DNA of 64,000 bases from Ariolimax columbianus (GCA_036924085.1 JAVGWX010000018.1:25518063-25582062); one strand, 5' to 3'; positions 22,015 through 33,895 are shown, counted from the first letter of the stretch. Notes: generated by a model from the sequence alone, not told the origin. Numbers and translations are program-made.

Positions 22015-22145
22015 TGATTCAAGGTTTGCCTTTCTGGATTCTATTGACGAAGTCACGCCTTTTTCCACCCCAGACCGTAGTCCTTTGGGCAATATCAGAA
22101 AGTTTTGGCCCGCTTATGTATTCGTGTGTGTAAGCGAACAATGAA
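22015..22145 (-). mobile_element. R190 dispersed repeat, diverged reverse copy
   Basis: The plus-strand text ttccaccccagaccgtagtc followed by gggcaatatcag is the reverse complement of the R190 core (gatatcgcccaa, gactacggtctggggtggaa). It is diverged by roughly 20-25%. Confidence 0.65.
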
Positions 22146-22741
22146 GTATGTAGTACCTTTTCGCTGACGGTAATGACGGATATGGAACTAAATGTACCTA
22201 TCTGTGTCAAGACAGCGAGTAAAGGAACTGGCTAAACACATCTCACAAATGCTGAGACCACTTAAAGTAAAGTTTCTACCACTTCATCTCCAACTGCAGT
22301 GTTTGTATTATTTTATACATTCGTTAATATGAACAGTGAATTGGCAATGTTTACATTCTTACACCCCTTTTGTTGGGCGGATAGCCTTTCCGGTTGGTAG
22401 TTTTTCAGGTCATGTTATTGTTCGCGAGCTTCACTTCCTGGTATTTTGTGTTGTCCCTTAACTGGCATTGGCGGTGAACTTTGGAATGTCTTATATTACC
22501 ACAACAATTCATATTTGCTACGCATTCCTTGGTAGTCTGCATTGGTTGTTGAGAGTACAGAGAAACACGAAGATCAACAAAGAGAAATAGAGAGCGAAAG
22601 AGGAAGAATAGACAGAGAGAGAGAGAGAGATGTATATTATTAATGACTGGTAATGGGTGGAGGTGTTAAAAAAAGATGTAAGGTAAATGATTGTGGTGAG
22701 AAAATACAAAGGTAATCTAGTAGAACTCACTGCTGTCGAGG
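22146..22741. other. Unassigned, with a purine-rich (GA) stretch
   Basis: A GA-rich run including gagagagagagagag lies at 22613-22630. No gene or TE motif was seen. Confidence 0.4.
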
Positions 22742-22753
22742 ATGAAGTGTTAG

Positions 22754-23081
22754 TTGTTGAATGCCCACAACAAGTAGGATTTCTCTTTTGTGCGCCCTGA
22801 AAAGGACGTTTTGTGGCGGGTACCTCACATCCGAAACGTGCTGATAAAGGTGGACCAGGGTCGTCCAGGCTGCTGTACTATGCTTGGCTTCATCTACGTG
22901 TCGCTCACTACTAGGGGATCACGTCGATCCCCCACCTCGTTAGCCAGGCTGCTCCAGCCCGTTTCCAGGAAAGACTGCGTTGAAGTCGAGGTAAAGGTCT
23001 TGGCCAGTATATTTTGCCTGACCCTGACCAACATGTCTGATCAGTATGTTGTGCCTGATCAAACGTTAGTCTTTCTTCCTA
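22754..23081 (-). mobile_element. R340 retroposon, reverse copy with TSD
   Basis: It is the reverse complement of the family at 59388-59727: it starts with the (GTT)-like tail side ttgttgaatgcccacaac, then gtgcgccctgaaaaggacgt, then ggtggaccagggtcgtccag. It is flanked by atgaagtgttag (22742-22753) and atgaagtattag (23082-23093), a 12-bp TSD with one mismatch. The long frame at 22790-23248 across it is not a known protein. Confidence 0.85.
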
Positions 23082-23093
23082 ATGAAGTATTAG

Positions 23094-23776
23094 AGATTTC
23101 ACCCGTACTCGCCGCATTTCCTTCACTGACACTCGGCGAGGTGCCGGTTCATTTATTCCTAGGTTATCATTTGAATGAGTTAGTGCGCAAGATACATGTG
23201 AATAAGTCTATACGGATATCATTATATACATGCCATGATATGGGTTAGAGTCTGTGACTTGATCCAAGTGAAGAAAACAATTTTTGTAATCGTTACTCCT
23301 TGTATAGTTTAGAGCAATGAAAAGGCCGACGTGTAGCTCATGGCTGCTCAATACATTCCGGACAAAAGTCGTCCTTGTTTTGAGTTCGTATAAAGTCTGT
23401 TGTCTTATAGGCATTATAATATCGAAGGGGAAGATATGGACACATTTTTCGAGTGTCTCTGAATGGCCCTGTGTGTTGATATTCATTGGATCGTTACGTC
23501 CTGTCATGGACGTAGCACATACATCTGAGTCGGTCATCTCATCATTCCTCGGTCAGTCATGCCAACGCATCTGTAGTGACGGCACGTTCTGCATTACCAG
23601 CTACCTGGGATTTCGTCCTAAAGGGACAGAAGTGTAATGTTCGCTGGCCATCATCTCATCATCATACACGAGGATAATTTATAGAAAACAAACAAGAAGG
23701 AAGGAGACCAGAATGCATGTAATATATGAAGTGTGGTTGGATTAGTGCAGTCCAGAGCTGGGTCTGTTGATATATT
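23094..23776. other. Unassigned sequence
   Basis: Several open frames on both strands (23208-23537, 23317-23637) resemble nothing I know. No repeat structure was seen. Confidence 0.4.
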
Positions 23777-24017
23777 TACATGACTCTACCTGCGCTATCC
23801 TCATTAGTTTACCAATCACATGACTCTACCTGTGATATCCTCATTAGTTTGCCAATCACATGACTCTACCTGCGCTATCCTCATTAGTTTGCCAATCACA
23901 TGACTCTACCTGCGCTATCCTCATTAGTTTGCCAATCACATGACTCTACCTGCGCTATCCTCATTAGTTTACCAATCACATGACTCTACCTGCGCTATCC
24001 TCATTAGTTTGCCAATC
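23777..24017. repeat. 40-bp tandem repeat, 6 copies
   Basis: The unit is catgactctacctgcgctat plus cctcattagtttgccaatca, with an exact 40-bp period. Copies differ at one or two positions (g/a in ttgcc/ttacc, and one gtgata variant). Confidence 0.95.
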
Positions 24018-24239
24018 TCCAAGGACCTGTCTGATTTGGTTAATTAATACTCGCGCCGCCATAGCGCCTGAGATCATTAGGGCGGGCAAGCTCTCCAGAC
24101 TCTGCACATTACGCGTGTACGTGGAGATCTCTGTGTAATATGGGGCATGAATAATATCCTCACCATACTGCTTACTTTCCGTATCCAACAGCCTCACAAA
24201 GTTTTGGACCAGAAACCAGCCACAATGAGATCCGCCAAA

Positions 24240-24533
24240 TTGGGCCAAGATGCAGCAATGCATGAGCTGACAGCAGCCAGCGACTCATAGCTGGTTCTTT
24301 GCTTCAGGGTCAGCGACCCATAGCTGACCAAGACATTATTCTGTCTCCACATAGCGGCCATGGAAACTAGTGTAGACTGACCAAGAGATGGGGGTTGCAG
24401 TGGGAAGGCTAAGCCAGCTGAAACGTGTCATGTCGAAAGGGGCATGTATCGAAGGCTGACTGTAAACTACAACACGGCGTCACAGAGTCCTTTTCATGAC
24501 CAACATTGAAAAAGTCGAAGAAAAAGAAGAAGC
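24240..24533 (+). mobile_element. R300 retroposon with (GAA)n tail and TSD
   Basis: The 12-bp duplication agatccgccaaa at 24228-24239 and 24534-24545 defines the ends. The body carries gcatgagctgacagcagcc near the start and ctgtaaactacaacac near the end, and the tail is gaagaaaaagaagaag. It shares head, middle and tail with 27379-27732 and 48994-49293. Confidence 0.9.
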
Positions 24534-24839
24534 AGATCCGCCAAAGTACATGGTTCTTGCATTCTTTGACAATTGTTTAGGGTCTTGGATGACTCCGCAT
24601 ACGCACACATCATCGTCCGCATATCCCCATTTTATCAATTCGATCCATACCTTGACGTTCTAGTTTTTAATCTGTTAATGTATCTGCACATATAGTATGA
24701 CCTGTCGCAAGTTTTTCTTTGATCTTCAACAATTCCTGGTCATATCTTTGACGCTATTTTTTCCTGCAATTTTGCTCAGATCTCATGTCTGTAAAAAGGT
24801 ACAGCTTTAAGGAAACTTGTCCTTGATTTCATACTGTAC

Positions 24840-26640
24840 AAAACAATATAATAGTAAGCTTAGGCGACCAGGGCCCGTCGTGTTGAATGACCATATCTAT
24901 GCCCACGCCTGATGGTTGCGCATATTGTGGGCTGGGACTTCCCGTGAAAGGCGAACAATGTGACCGAAGAGGGAGAGGCGACGGCGATCAATAGTTGAGT
25001 ACGTCGAGCTACTTCACTGTTTTAAATCATGTCGTGCAGTAGATCCTGAGACCTCAAGACGGTGCAGGTATCGCTGTAGCAGTGTCCAGGTCTCGAAACA
25101 GTACAGGAGAATGGAGTCGATGAAAAAGGAGTAAATACGAAACTTAGTTTCCACGGAGAGCCTTTGCTGAGATCAGGCTCTGCGGAGCGAGTACATGGAT
25201 GGAGCTGGTAAGTCCAACCTATGGTGATGTCGTGACGGCTGCATGTGTCAGAGGACTGCCTGTGCCCAGGTAGACGAAGTCCTCGGTGACTGCAACAGGG
25301 TTGTCGTTCACGGTGACGTTCAACGCCGAGGGGCCCCTGCTGAGGTTTTGGATTTTCGTCTTCGTCCAGGAGATGTGGAAGCCTAGGTGGTTAGCCGACC
25401 GATCCAGTGCTTCTAGGAGACCTACCAGGGTCTGAAAATCGTGGCCTGGTGTGACGACGTCATCAATGTAGACGAGATCGGTTAACAGAAATTCGTCGAC
25501 AAGGACCCCTGGGTTGTGTACAGAAGAATGTGTGAGGATCCAGTCCATGGCACAGCAGAAAATCGCAGGAACGATGACCCAGTTCTGTCAGAAACCGGAT
25601 GATGTGGAGAACTCTTCTGTAAAATCCCGCCCGAGCTTAATTTTGGCGCTGGTGTGACTGTGAAGCTCCTCAGTTAGGCTCAACAGGGTGCCTGGGATAC
25701 CCACGCATTGAAGCGGCTTTCACAGGACGTGTTTGTCGACATAATTGAAGGCCGGCAGTAGGTCAACGTAAGCGACGTGAAGAGGGTGGTTAAACTCGCG
25801 GGGCAGTTATGTGAGGAGGCGGAGCGCGAGAATGGCATCAATGGTGGAGAGAGAGGCGGTGAAATCTGACTGTTGGGGGCGACGGTGCCCCGTTAACAGG
25901 GGCTGCAGACCGAAGAGGAGCACATGCGCGAAGACTTTGCCGGGGACGGACATTTGGGTAATAGGCCTGGAATTGCCGCATTCCAGACGGGAGTCCTCTC
26001 CCCTGTACATGGGAATTACTATTCAGTTGTGCCATGCCACAGGCACTTGGCCAGTGTTCCACGCCGTTGCGAATAGTTGGTGCAGGGTGGGGGACGTCGG
26101 GTCCAAGGCGTGCTTTAATAGCCTCAGCGGAATATTGTCGGGGCTGGCGGCTCTGCCATCTTTCAGTTTTGTCTATGGATGCCTTAACCCCAGCAATGGT
26201 AGGGGCGTCTGGGTTGGTGTTGCTGTGAGAGACTCACGGAGTAGATCAGGCGAGGTCTTGGCGAGAGGATAGTTCAATGCTATTTTGTAATGTTCTAATA
26301 ATTTGCTAGCTATTTCATCTCTTGAGGTGCAAAGAGATCCATTAGACTCATTCAGGCACTTGGGGGGGGGGGGAGGTGTTGGAGAGACGTTGGGAGAAGT
26401 CAGAGCTGAGATCTTTTATCGAGCGGTATGTCGACCTCATGTCATTGTGCATTGTGCAGGTCCCTCCTCGGCGCTGTCAGCTAAAGTGGTGCAATGATGT
26501 TCAAGGTCCTTTTCGGCGGCAGCGTTGAGTTTGTTTTGTAGGCGGCGTCTTTCAGGGTGGTAGCCCATGGCCCTCGTCGAACTATTTTCATCTAGGATTG
26601 CTAGGGTGGACACTGTCAACCAGAGTTTCCGGATAGTCTT
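24840..26640 (-). pseudogene. Decayed LINE with RT domain (clade unclear)
   Basis: The minus strand at 25219-25548 reads LTDLVYIDDVVTPG (catalytic box YIDD), LGFHISWTKTKIQNLSRGPS and DFVYLGTGSPL, the usual post-catalytic RT layout. At 25807-26010 it reads ECGNSRPITQMSVPGKVFAH, the early RT region that normally includes NYRPI or similar. At 24860-25200 broken frames give a C-terminal RT segment. Upstream to about 26640 (KLNAAAEKDLEHHCTTL) lies a linker. Stops and frameshifts are frequent. Base composition is clearly more GC-rich than its surroundings. Confidence 0.75.
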
Positions 26641-27367
26641 CCTGTGTTCATAGACTGTGTCGGTAACTTAGTGGATGGCCTGGGCGAGGATGGACCAGGC
26701 ATATTTAGGATCATATGGAAGGGTTCCCAGAGCGGTGAATTTGCTGTCTATAGATACGGCATATTGGACTGCCAGACTAGGCTTGGTACGCAGGGATTCC
26801 GTGTCGCATCTGATGCTGTCTTTTTGTCGTATCTTAACAGGACGGCCACACTAGCCACGAGTAGATGATGTTCAGTGCTGACAGGGTCCTCGGCTGCGAT
26901 ATGATGAGACCTGGGTTCCTAGTCAAGATTTGATCCAGCTCCTTTCTGGTCCTGTGCTCGTTTGATATCAATGTGAACCAGTGGGATGCGTTCCGCATGA
27001 ACAAAAAGAGGCACAGAAGGAGAGGAATCTGAACGTGTTGTTGTTCGGCGTTCCACTGCCGTATTGACCCACGATGGACTCTAGCACCCCCCTCTCTCCA
27101 CCCCTTTGTCGGTTCCGGGGTGACAAGCTCGTCGTGTGGGGGGGGGGGGAGAGAAGGGAACTGTTTAGGTAGAGGAGTTTAGTTGGGAGCAAAAGAAGAT
27201 TCTTCTGAGGCTATATCCGTTTCAGTGTCGTGGTCTAACGGTCTGTCTGAAATGGGGTGGCAGGTGGAAAGGTTATCTTTGAGAGGCCTTTTAGGGCGAG
27301 GGCGGCGCCAGTATGGAGCGATTTACCAGTGGTGTAAAGGAAGAGCGTATCTCCGGCTGTGAATTAT
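26641..27367. other. GC-richer sequence, probably the 5' part of the same decayed LINE
   Basis: Minus-strand translation near 26860-26990 gives NEHRTRKELDQILTRNPGL, which resembles the end of a LINE endonuclease. The rest is unreadable. G homopolymers occur here (about 27139-27151) and just before (about 26361-26372). Confidence 0.4.
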
Positions 27368-27378
27368 ATCCAAATGGG

Positions 27379-27732
27379 ATCAAGATGCTGAGCAGCGCAT
27401 GAGATGCAGTTGTCAGCGACCTAAAGCTGACTGCTAGCGCCAGGGCCAGCGAACCAAAGCTGCCAAGACCCTTCTACGCCTCTACGCGGTGATCCTGGAT
27501 AACAGGCTGCAGTATGGCAGACTGGCTAAGGAGAAGGGATCGAAGAGGGAATGCTAACCCGGTACTCAAAAAATGCTTGCTGAAGTCGGATGTGTTGGGC
27601 CGAAAGGTGCAAATATCGCAGTCAAGCTGTAAACTACAACACACCGCATTCCGTTCTCTGGACTGCATTCTGCTACTTAAGCCCTTTCAGTGTTTGGTAT
27701 TGGGAGATTGAGAATGAACGAAGCCAAGCCAA
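27379..27732 (+). mobile_element. R300 retroposon, longest copy
   Basis: It is flanked by atccaaatggg at 27368-27378 and 27733-27743. The head reads atcaagatgctgagcagcgc and the body includes gacccttctacgcctctac and ctgtaaactacaacac. The tail gagaatgaacgaagccaagc is a decayed (GAA)n. Confidence 0.9.
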
Positions 27733-27743
27733 ATCCAAATGGG

Positions 27744-28030
27744 GCGGGGAGTAAATGTCAGCGATTGCATAAACGTGTCCCTTTGGTGCTGGCTTAAGGC
27801 ACCCTGATACAATACGGCATGCCTCATTTACCGACACATCGACATGCCATGCGAATGCTGACTAGTTCCTCACTAACGCGGCGAATTCTGCTGCAGAAAT
27901 ACACATTGCTAGGACCGATGTGCGCAACACCGCTGGTGATGCTCCCCAATGCGTGTTTGTTATTTCATGCTTTAACTTTTTTTTTCAATGCCTAACAGTG
28001 CTCCTTGTAGAACAATGTGCTATCCATTGT
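27744..28030. other. Unassigned sequence
   Basis: No motif was recognised. Confidence 0.4.
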
Positions 28031-28036
28031 AATTCT

Positions 28037-28245
28037 TATAATAATAATAGTAATATAATAATAATAATAGTAATATAATAATAATAATAGTTGTTCATCG
28101 TTAGCGAAGATGGCGACATCATCAGACTGTCCTCATCCTGTAGATGTAGCTTGCGCTGAATTTGGATTATAGTGAAAAAGAAACTGCGCTAGACATCAAT
28201 CTCACTCTCTCGTTTTCAGTTACCGGGAACCAGCGGCAAGACATA
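28037..28245 (-). mobile_element. SINE-B, 3' half, with (ATT)n tail
   Basis: On the minus strand it reads gagagagtgagattgatg, then cactataatccaaattcagc, then gatgatgtcgccatcttcgc, then a 3' run of att/atatt units (28037-28090 in plus coordinates). The first words match SINE-B at 45891-46216 and the last match the end of the LINE at 48587. Confidence 0.8.
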
Positions 28246-28301
28246 TAATCAAGATAACTGGAAGTAGCTCAAGATGCAGACATTCAGGTCATCCCAAAGT
28301 G

Positions 28302-28630
28302 ATCAAACAGACCAATGAAAAAACATCACAGAGATCAAACAGACCAATGAAAAAACATCACAGAGATCAAACAGACCAATGAGAAAACATCACAGAGATC
28401 AAACAGACCAATGATAAAACATCACAAAGATCAAACAGACCAATGATAAAACATCACAAAGATCAATCAGACCAATGATAAAACATCACAAAGATCAAAC
28501 AGACCAATGAGAAAACATCCCCATGAGATCAAACAGACCAATGAGAAAACATCCCCATGAGATCAAACAGACCAATGAGAAAACATCCCCATGAGATCAA
28601 ACAGACCAATGAGAAAAACATCACAAGGTG
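28302..28630. repeat. 32/34-bp tandem array, about 10 copies
   Basis: The unit gatcaaacagaccaatgaaa plus aaacatcacaga (32 bp) changes in the last three copies to a 34-bp form with catccccatga. The two forms are grouped, not interspersed. Confidence 0.93.
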
Positions 28631-28925
28631 ATAATGATAACTTTGAATTTTATTACCAAAATGCTGTAGTGTCGCTGAAAATATAACATGAATAATAGCA
28701 ACAACAAAGGTGACTTAAATAAAGTCCTCGGATAATGTGATCAGAACAACAAAACTAATGTGTTCATTAAACATGACAAAAGATGGACACCAAGTTATTC
28801 ATTTTTACATATTAACAAAAACATTCTATCATAATAAATTACAAAGACAAGTCATTCTCAAATAGTTAGCAACACTTTACACAACATTGAATCAAATATA
28901 TTTTATATGTGACATCAAGTTAATC
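28631..28925. other. AT-rich spacer, nothing recognised
   Basis: It is strongly AT-rich, without repeats or coding frames of note. Confidence 0.5.
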
Positions 28926-29975
28926 TGATGGTACATGACATGTAAGTAAAACTGATGGTATGAGAAATGAAAGTATAGTTGATGAACTAAGATATGTAAG
29001 TAAAACTGATGGTATGAGAAATGAAAGTATAGTTGATGAACTAAGATATGTAAGTAAAACTGATGGTATGAGAAATGAAAGTATAGTTCATGAACTAAGA
29101 TATGTAAGTAAAACTGATGGTATGAGAAATGAAAGTATAGTTGATGAACTAAGATATGTAAGTAAACTTGATGGTATGAGAAATGAAAGTATAGTTGATG
29201 AACTAAGATATGTAAGTAAAACTGATGGTATGAGAAATGAAAGTATAGTTGATGAACTAAGATATGTAAGTAAACTTGATGGTATGAGAAATGAAAGTAT
29301 AGTTGATGAACTAAGATATGTAAGTAAAACTGATGGTATGAGAAATGAAAGTATAGTTGATGAACTAAGATATGTAAGTAAAACTGATGGTATGAGAAAT
29401 GAAAGTATAGTTGATGAACTAAGATATGTAAGTAAACTTGATGGTATGAGAAATGAAAGTATAGTTGATGAACTAAGATATGTAAGTAAAACTGATGGTA
29501 TGAGAAATGAAAGTATAGTTGATGAACTAAGATATGTAAGTAAAACTGATGGTATGAGAAATGAAAGTATAGTTGATGAACTAAGATATGTAAGTAAAAC
29601 TGATGGTATGAGAAATGAAAGTATAGTTGATGAACTAAGATATGTAAGTAAAACTGATGGTATGAGAAATGAAAGTATAGTTGATGAACTAAGATATGTA
29701 AGTAAAACTGATGGTATGAGAAATGAAAGTATAGTTGATGAACTAAGATATGTAAGTAAAACTGATGGTATGAGAAATGAAAGTATAGTTGATGAACTAA
29801 GATATGTAAGTAAACTTGATGGTATGAGAAATGAAAGTATAGTTGATGAACTAAGATATGTAAGTAAAACTGATGGTATGAGAAATGAAAGTATAGTTGA
29901 TGAACTAAGATATGTAAGTAAACTTGATGGTATGAGACATAAAAGTAAAGTTTATAGTATGAAACATTATTAGAG
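28926..29975. repeat. 54-bp tandem array, about 18 copies
   Basis: Each unit translates on the plus strand as MRNESIVDELRYVSK(T/L)DG, giving a 337-codon open frame. The T/L difference (aaaactgat or aaacttgat) marks two unit types: L units are numbers 4, 6, 9, 16 and 18. Unit 3 has a single gat to cat change. It shares gatggtatgaga and gtaagtaaaactgatgg with the 21-bp array downstream. Confidence 0.96.
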
Positions 29976-30200
29976 CAAGGTAGGCCTGCAGCCTGTCAGG
30001 TGTCATCTATGCCGCTCTGCTAACCACATAACCAAGACCTGATGTTATAGCCACACAGCTCCCTGTTTGCGACATATTCTCTGTGGGGCAAGAATCCTTA
30101 GAATAATTTGAGTAGATTTTTAACTTTGAATTTTGCAGAAGCAGCAGCCATTAAGTCTAGGTATTTCGATTTCCAACTGCTAATGTATTTTTAACGTGCG
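29976..30200 (+). mobile_element. fam-2 dispersed repeat, short copy between two arrays
   Basis: The text ggcctgcagcctgtcaggtg, tcatctatgccgctctgcta and accacataacca matches the core of fam-2 at 47480-47790 and 41398-41515. The remainder to 30200 is unassigned. It separates the 54-bp from the 21-bp array. Confidence 0.65.
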
Positions 30201-30214
30201 CGCCACTACACACA

Positions 30215-32345
30215 AGTAAAAGTAAGTAAAAATGATTCTATGAGACATGAAAGTAAGTAAAATTTATTGTATGAGACAAAAGTATGTAATATTAATTGTA
30301 TGAGACATGAAAGTAACTAAATTGAATGGCATAAAACATGAAAGTAAGTAAAATTGAATGGCATAAAACATAAAAGTAAGTAAAACTGATGGCATGAATG
30401 AAAATCATGGTATGAGACATGACAGTAAAACTGATGGTATGAGACATGAAAATGATGGTATGAGATATGAAAATGATGGTATGAGATATGAAACTGATGG
30501 TATGAGATATGAAAATGATGGTATGAGATATGAAAATGATGGTATGAGACATGAAACTGATGGTATGAGATATGAAAATGATGGTATGAGATATGAAAAT
30601 GATGGTATGAGACATGAAACTGATGGTATGAGATATGAAACTGATGGTATGAGATATGAAAATGATGGTATGAGATATGAAAATGATGGTATGAGATATG
30701 AAAATGATGGTATGAGATATGAAAATGATGGTATGAGATATGAAAATGATGGTATGAGACATGAAACTGATGGTATGAGATATGAAAATGATGGTATGAG
30801 ATATGAAAATGATGGTATGAGACATGAAACTGATGGTATGAGATATGAAAATGATGGTATGAGATATGAAAATGATGGTATGAGATATGAAAATGATGGT
30901 ATGAGATATGAAAATGATGGTATGAGACATGAAACTGATGGTATGAGATATGAAAATGATGGTATGAGATATGAAAATGATGGTATGAGATATGAAAATG
31001 ATGGTATGAGATATGAAAATGATGGTATGAGATATGAAAATGATGGTATGAGATATGAAAATGATGGTATGAGATATGAAAATGATGGTATGAGATATGA
31101 AAATGATGGTATGAGACATGAAACTGATGGTATGAGATATGAAAATGATGGTATGAGATATGAAAATGATGGTATGAGACATGAAACTGATGGTATGAGA
31201 TATGAAAATGATGGTATGAGATATGAAAATGATGGTATGAGATATGAAAATGATGGTATGAGATATGAAAATGATGGTATGAGATATGAAAATGATGGTA
31301 TGAGATATGAAAATGATGGTATGAGATATGAAAATGATGGTATGAGATATGAAAATGATGGTATGAGATATGAAAATGATGGTATGAGATATGAAAATGA
31401 TGGTATGAGATATGAAAATGATGGTATGAGATATGAAAATGATGGTATGAGACATGAAACTGATGGTATGAGATATGAAAATGATGGTATGAGATATGAA
31501 AATGATGGTATGAGATATGAAAATGATGGTATGAGATATGAAAATGATGGTATGAGATATGAAAATGATGGTATGAGATATGAAAATGATGGTATGAGAT
31601 ATGAAAATGATGGTATGAGATATGAAAATGATGGTATGAGATATGAAAATGATGGTATGAGATATGAAAATGATGGTATGAGATATGAAAATGATGGTAT
31701 GAGACATGAAACTGATGGTATGAGATATGAAAATGATGGTATGAGATATGAAACTGATGGTATGAGATATGAAAATGATGGTATGAGATATGAAAATGAT
31801 GGTATGAGATATGAAAATGATGGTATGAGATATGAAAATGATGGTATGAGATATGAAAATGATGGTATGAGACATGAAACTGATGGTATGAGATATGAAA
31901 ATGATGGTATGAGACATGAAACTGATGGTATGAGATATGAAAATGATGGTATGAGATATGAAAATGATGGTATGAGACATGAAACTGATGGTATGAGATA
32001 TGAAAATGATGGTATGAGATATGAAAATGATGGTATGAGATATGAAAATGATGGTATGAGATATGAAAATGATGGTATGAGATATGAAAATGATGGTATG
32101 AGACATGAAACTGATGGTATGAGATATGAAAATGATGGTATGAGATATGAAAATGATGGTATGAGATATGAAAATGATGGTATGAGATATGAAAATGATG
32201 GTATGAGACATGAAAATGATGGTATGAGATATGAAAATGATGGTATGAGACATGAAACTGATGGTATGAGATATGAAAATGATGGTATGAGATATGAAAA
32301 TGATGGTATGAGATATGAAAATGATGGTATGAGACATGACAGTCA
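30215..32345. repeat. 21-bp tandem array, about 90 copies
   Basis: The unit gatggtatgagatatgaaaa plus t translates as DGMRYEN. A second type reads gacatgaaactgatgg (HET instead of YEN). The two variable sites are coupled: nearly all units are YEN or HET, with only a few YET or HEN recombinants. Both strands are open for over 650 codons because the unit is 7 codons without a stop. The left edge (30215-30420) carries longer, degenerate units with gtaagtaaaa that resemble the 54-bp array. Confidence 0.97.
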
Positions 32346-32394
32346 GTATGACTGTTCGTCTTCTAGAATACTTATACACATATAACTACATACG

Positions 32395-32830
32395 CCCGCT
32401 AACGAGATTGAGACATGATGTGTATGGTACCCCAGGGCGAATGAAAGATATGGATTCAAGTAGCTTTTGACCCGATGGTTTGCCGGGGTTTCTGTGTATG
32501 ACAAAGACATGAATAGCACCACTGCCTCACAGAGAGCATGTCGTAAGAGGCGACTAACTGTGTGACATGGCATAACACCGGCCATGGTTAGGTGGTTTGT
32601 TTAGAGCAGCATAGATGGCGCCTAACAGACTGCGGGTCTACTTTTCTCTAGTGTTTGAGTCTTTTAAGATGAACTCGCACATCGGTTAACCACCCAATGC
32701 AGCGGAGTGATGAGTTGCTCAAGCCTAGCCCGCTTAGCAGGAAATCCTTCTCGTGACTATATCCAGCTCATACTAGAGCTGGGACCTTCACAGGGGCATT
32801 TGTCCCTGATCCAAGTCAGTAATGCTTATG
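32395..32830 (-). mobile_element. fam-2 dispersed repeat, longest copy
   Basis: It is the reverse complement of 47480-47790 over most of its length (for example the ggtgccatctatgctgctt and tcccagttctagcataagct regions). It also contains gtcgtaagaggcgactaa (about 32540-32557), a phrase with a small inverted repeat, gtcg/cgac. No coding capacity was seen. It could be the 3' region of a LINE. Confidence 0.7.
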
Positions 32831-32917
32831 TTACAACTCAGTGCCTTTCCTTGCAACTGCAGAAATGAAACCAACCCCTTTTATGAAGAAAACTTACTAG
32901 AGTTATTTTCTTGGATA

Positions 32918-33115
32918 TGTTAACTCTTTCCAGTCCAAACAGCAGTTTAAACTACTAACTGGACTGGAAAGGGTTAAACTGCTGGCTGGATTGCAAAGTG
33001 CTAAACTGCTGGCTGGATTATAAAAGGTTAAACTGCTGGTTGGACTGGAAAGGGTTAAACTGCTGGTTGGACTGGAAAGGGTTAAACTGCTGGTTGGACT
33101 GGAAAGGGTTAAGAG
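32918..33115. repeat. 27-bp tandem repeat with one inverted unit at its left edge
   Basis: Six direct units of aaactgctggttggactgga plus aagggtt follow one unit in opposite orientation (ttaactctttccagtccaaa at about 32919), so the first two units form a potential hairpin. The last three direct units are almost identical. Confidence 0.9.
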
Positions 33116-33167
33116 ACTGTCAAAACAGACATTCATTTTGGATGTAGGTCGTATATTTATAATCTTG

Positions 33168-33421
33168 AGAGGGGACTGCGTGGTCTAGTGGTTAAGTGAC
33201 ATGTCTCACAATCCAAGGTGCTGGATTCGTTCCCCAATCACAGCACCGGCCGTTACCCCGGGGAAGCAAACCCTTAGAAAATGCAGGACAAAGCAGACTC
33301 TTACATCAAATGCATGCCGAAGTTGGATGCACTGGCCGACAAGTGCAAAATAAAAACATAGTGCTACGCACACCACCTTGGGGAATAGAGAAATTAGGCC
33401 TTCGCACACATAAAAAACAAA
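33168..33421 (+). mobile_element. tRNA-derived SINE (SINE-A) with 10-bp TSD
   Basis: It begins gaggggactgcg. The A box TGGTCTAGTGG matches the consensus at all fixed positions (about 33180-33190) and the B-box region ggattcgttcc is slightly degenerate. The tail is cacataaaaaacaaa. It is flanked by tataatcttg at 33158-33167 and 33422-33431. Confidence 0.92.
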
Positions 33422-33574
33422 TATAATCTTGTTACATTATGAATCAAGCAAGGCTTTTAAAATGGGTGAACATTAATTGATATGAACTGTCCATGTAGGA
33501 ATAATAATATTGGACAATGAACCTTTGTAAAATGTTTTTATGGACTGAAAAATATGTTTTAATCATTATTTTGT

Positions 33575-33680
33575 TCCATGCTTCAGTGGTTAGAGTGCTG
33601 GCTTCTCGTGACAAAGAGGCAGAGTTTGCTCCCGCGTATTGACACTTAAGTCTACGCATCTGTAAAATTGTACCTGATTC
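33575..33680 (+). mobile_element. tRNA-like SINE head
   Basis: The text tgcttcagtggttagagtgc (33579-33598) resembles an A box with tRNA flanks, and gagtttgctcccgcg about 35 bp on is a degraded B box. It differs from SINE-A and SINE-B. The length of the element is unclear. Confidence 0.5.
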
Positions 33681-33714
33681 TTCTTCTGCGTTCGCCCCCC
33701 CTCCCTTCCAAGCA

Positions 33715-33895
33715 GTTCTCCCTGAATACAGGCTGTTTCATGGCAGGCTGACTAGCGAGGTAGAAATCGGAACTGTGATCCCCATAGGAGTCTCATTACA
33801 CAATACATCCAGGAGGATCCTGGTCCACCTTCTCAAGTACTCCTCAGAATGTGAGGAGAACCACTGTAACCACCAAAGAAAGTCATCAAGAGTAC
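33715..33895 (+). mobile_element. R340 retroposon, diverged internal fragment
   Basis: The words catggcaggctgactagcga, gatccccatag and ggaggatcctggtccacctt line up in order with R340 copies at 43768 and 59388, at roughly 75% identity by eye. Neither end is present. Confidence 0.6.

Noticed and set aside
22790..23248. 152-codon open frame as a host gene
   Set aside because: Most of it is the reverse strand of an R340 retroposon, and other copies of the same repeat do not keep the frame.
23976..24263. 95-codon minus-strand frame as a gene fragment
   Set aside because: It crosses the 40-bp array and the R300 border and resembles no known protein. Part of it may be an unknown TE, but I cannot support that.
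28302..28630. CRISPR-like regular 32-bp repeats
   Set aside because: Units are directly adjacent without spacers, and the sequence is eukaryotic. The same holds for the 30-, 40-, 45- and 65-bp arrays.
28960..29973. 337-codon open frame of an 18-residue repeat
   Set aside because: It is a by-product of the 54-bp array. The start lies in a repeat unit and the end is just where the repeat decays.
30292..32385. Open frames of 663 (plus) and 695 (minus) codons
   Set aside because: They are translations of a 21-bp tandem repeat without stops on either strand. The length follows from a unit divisible by three, and there is no non-repeat domain.
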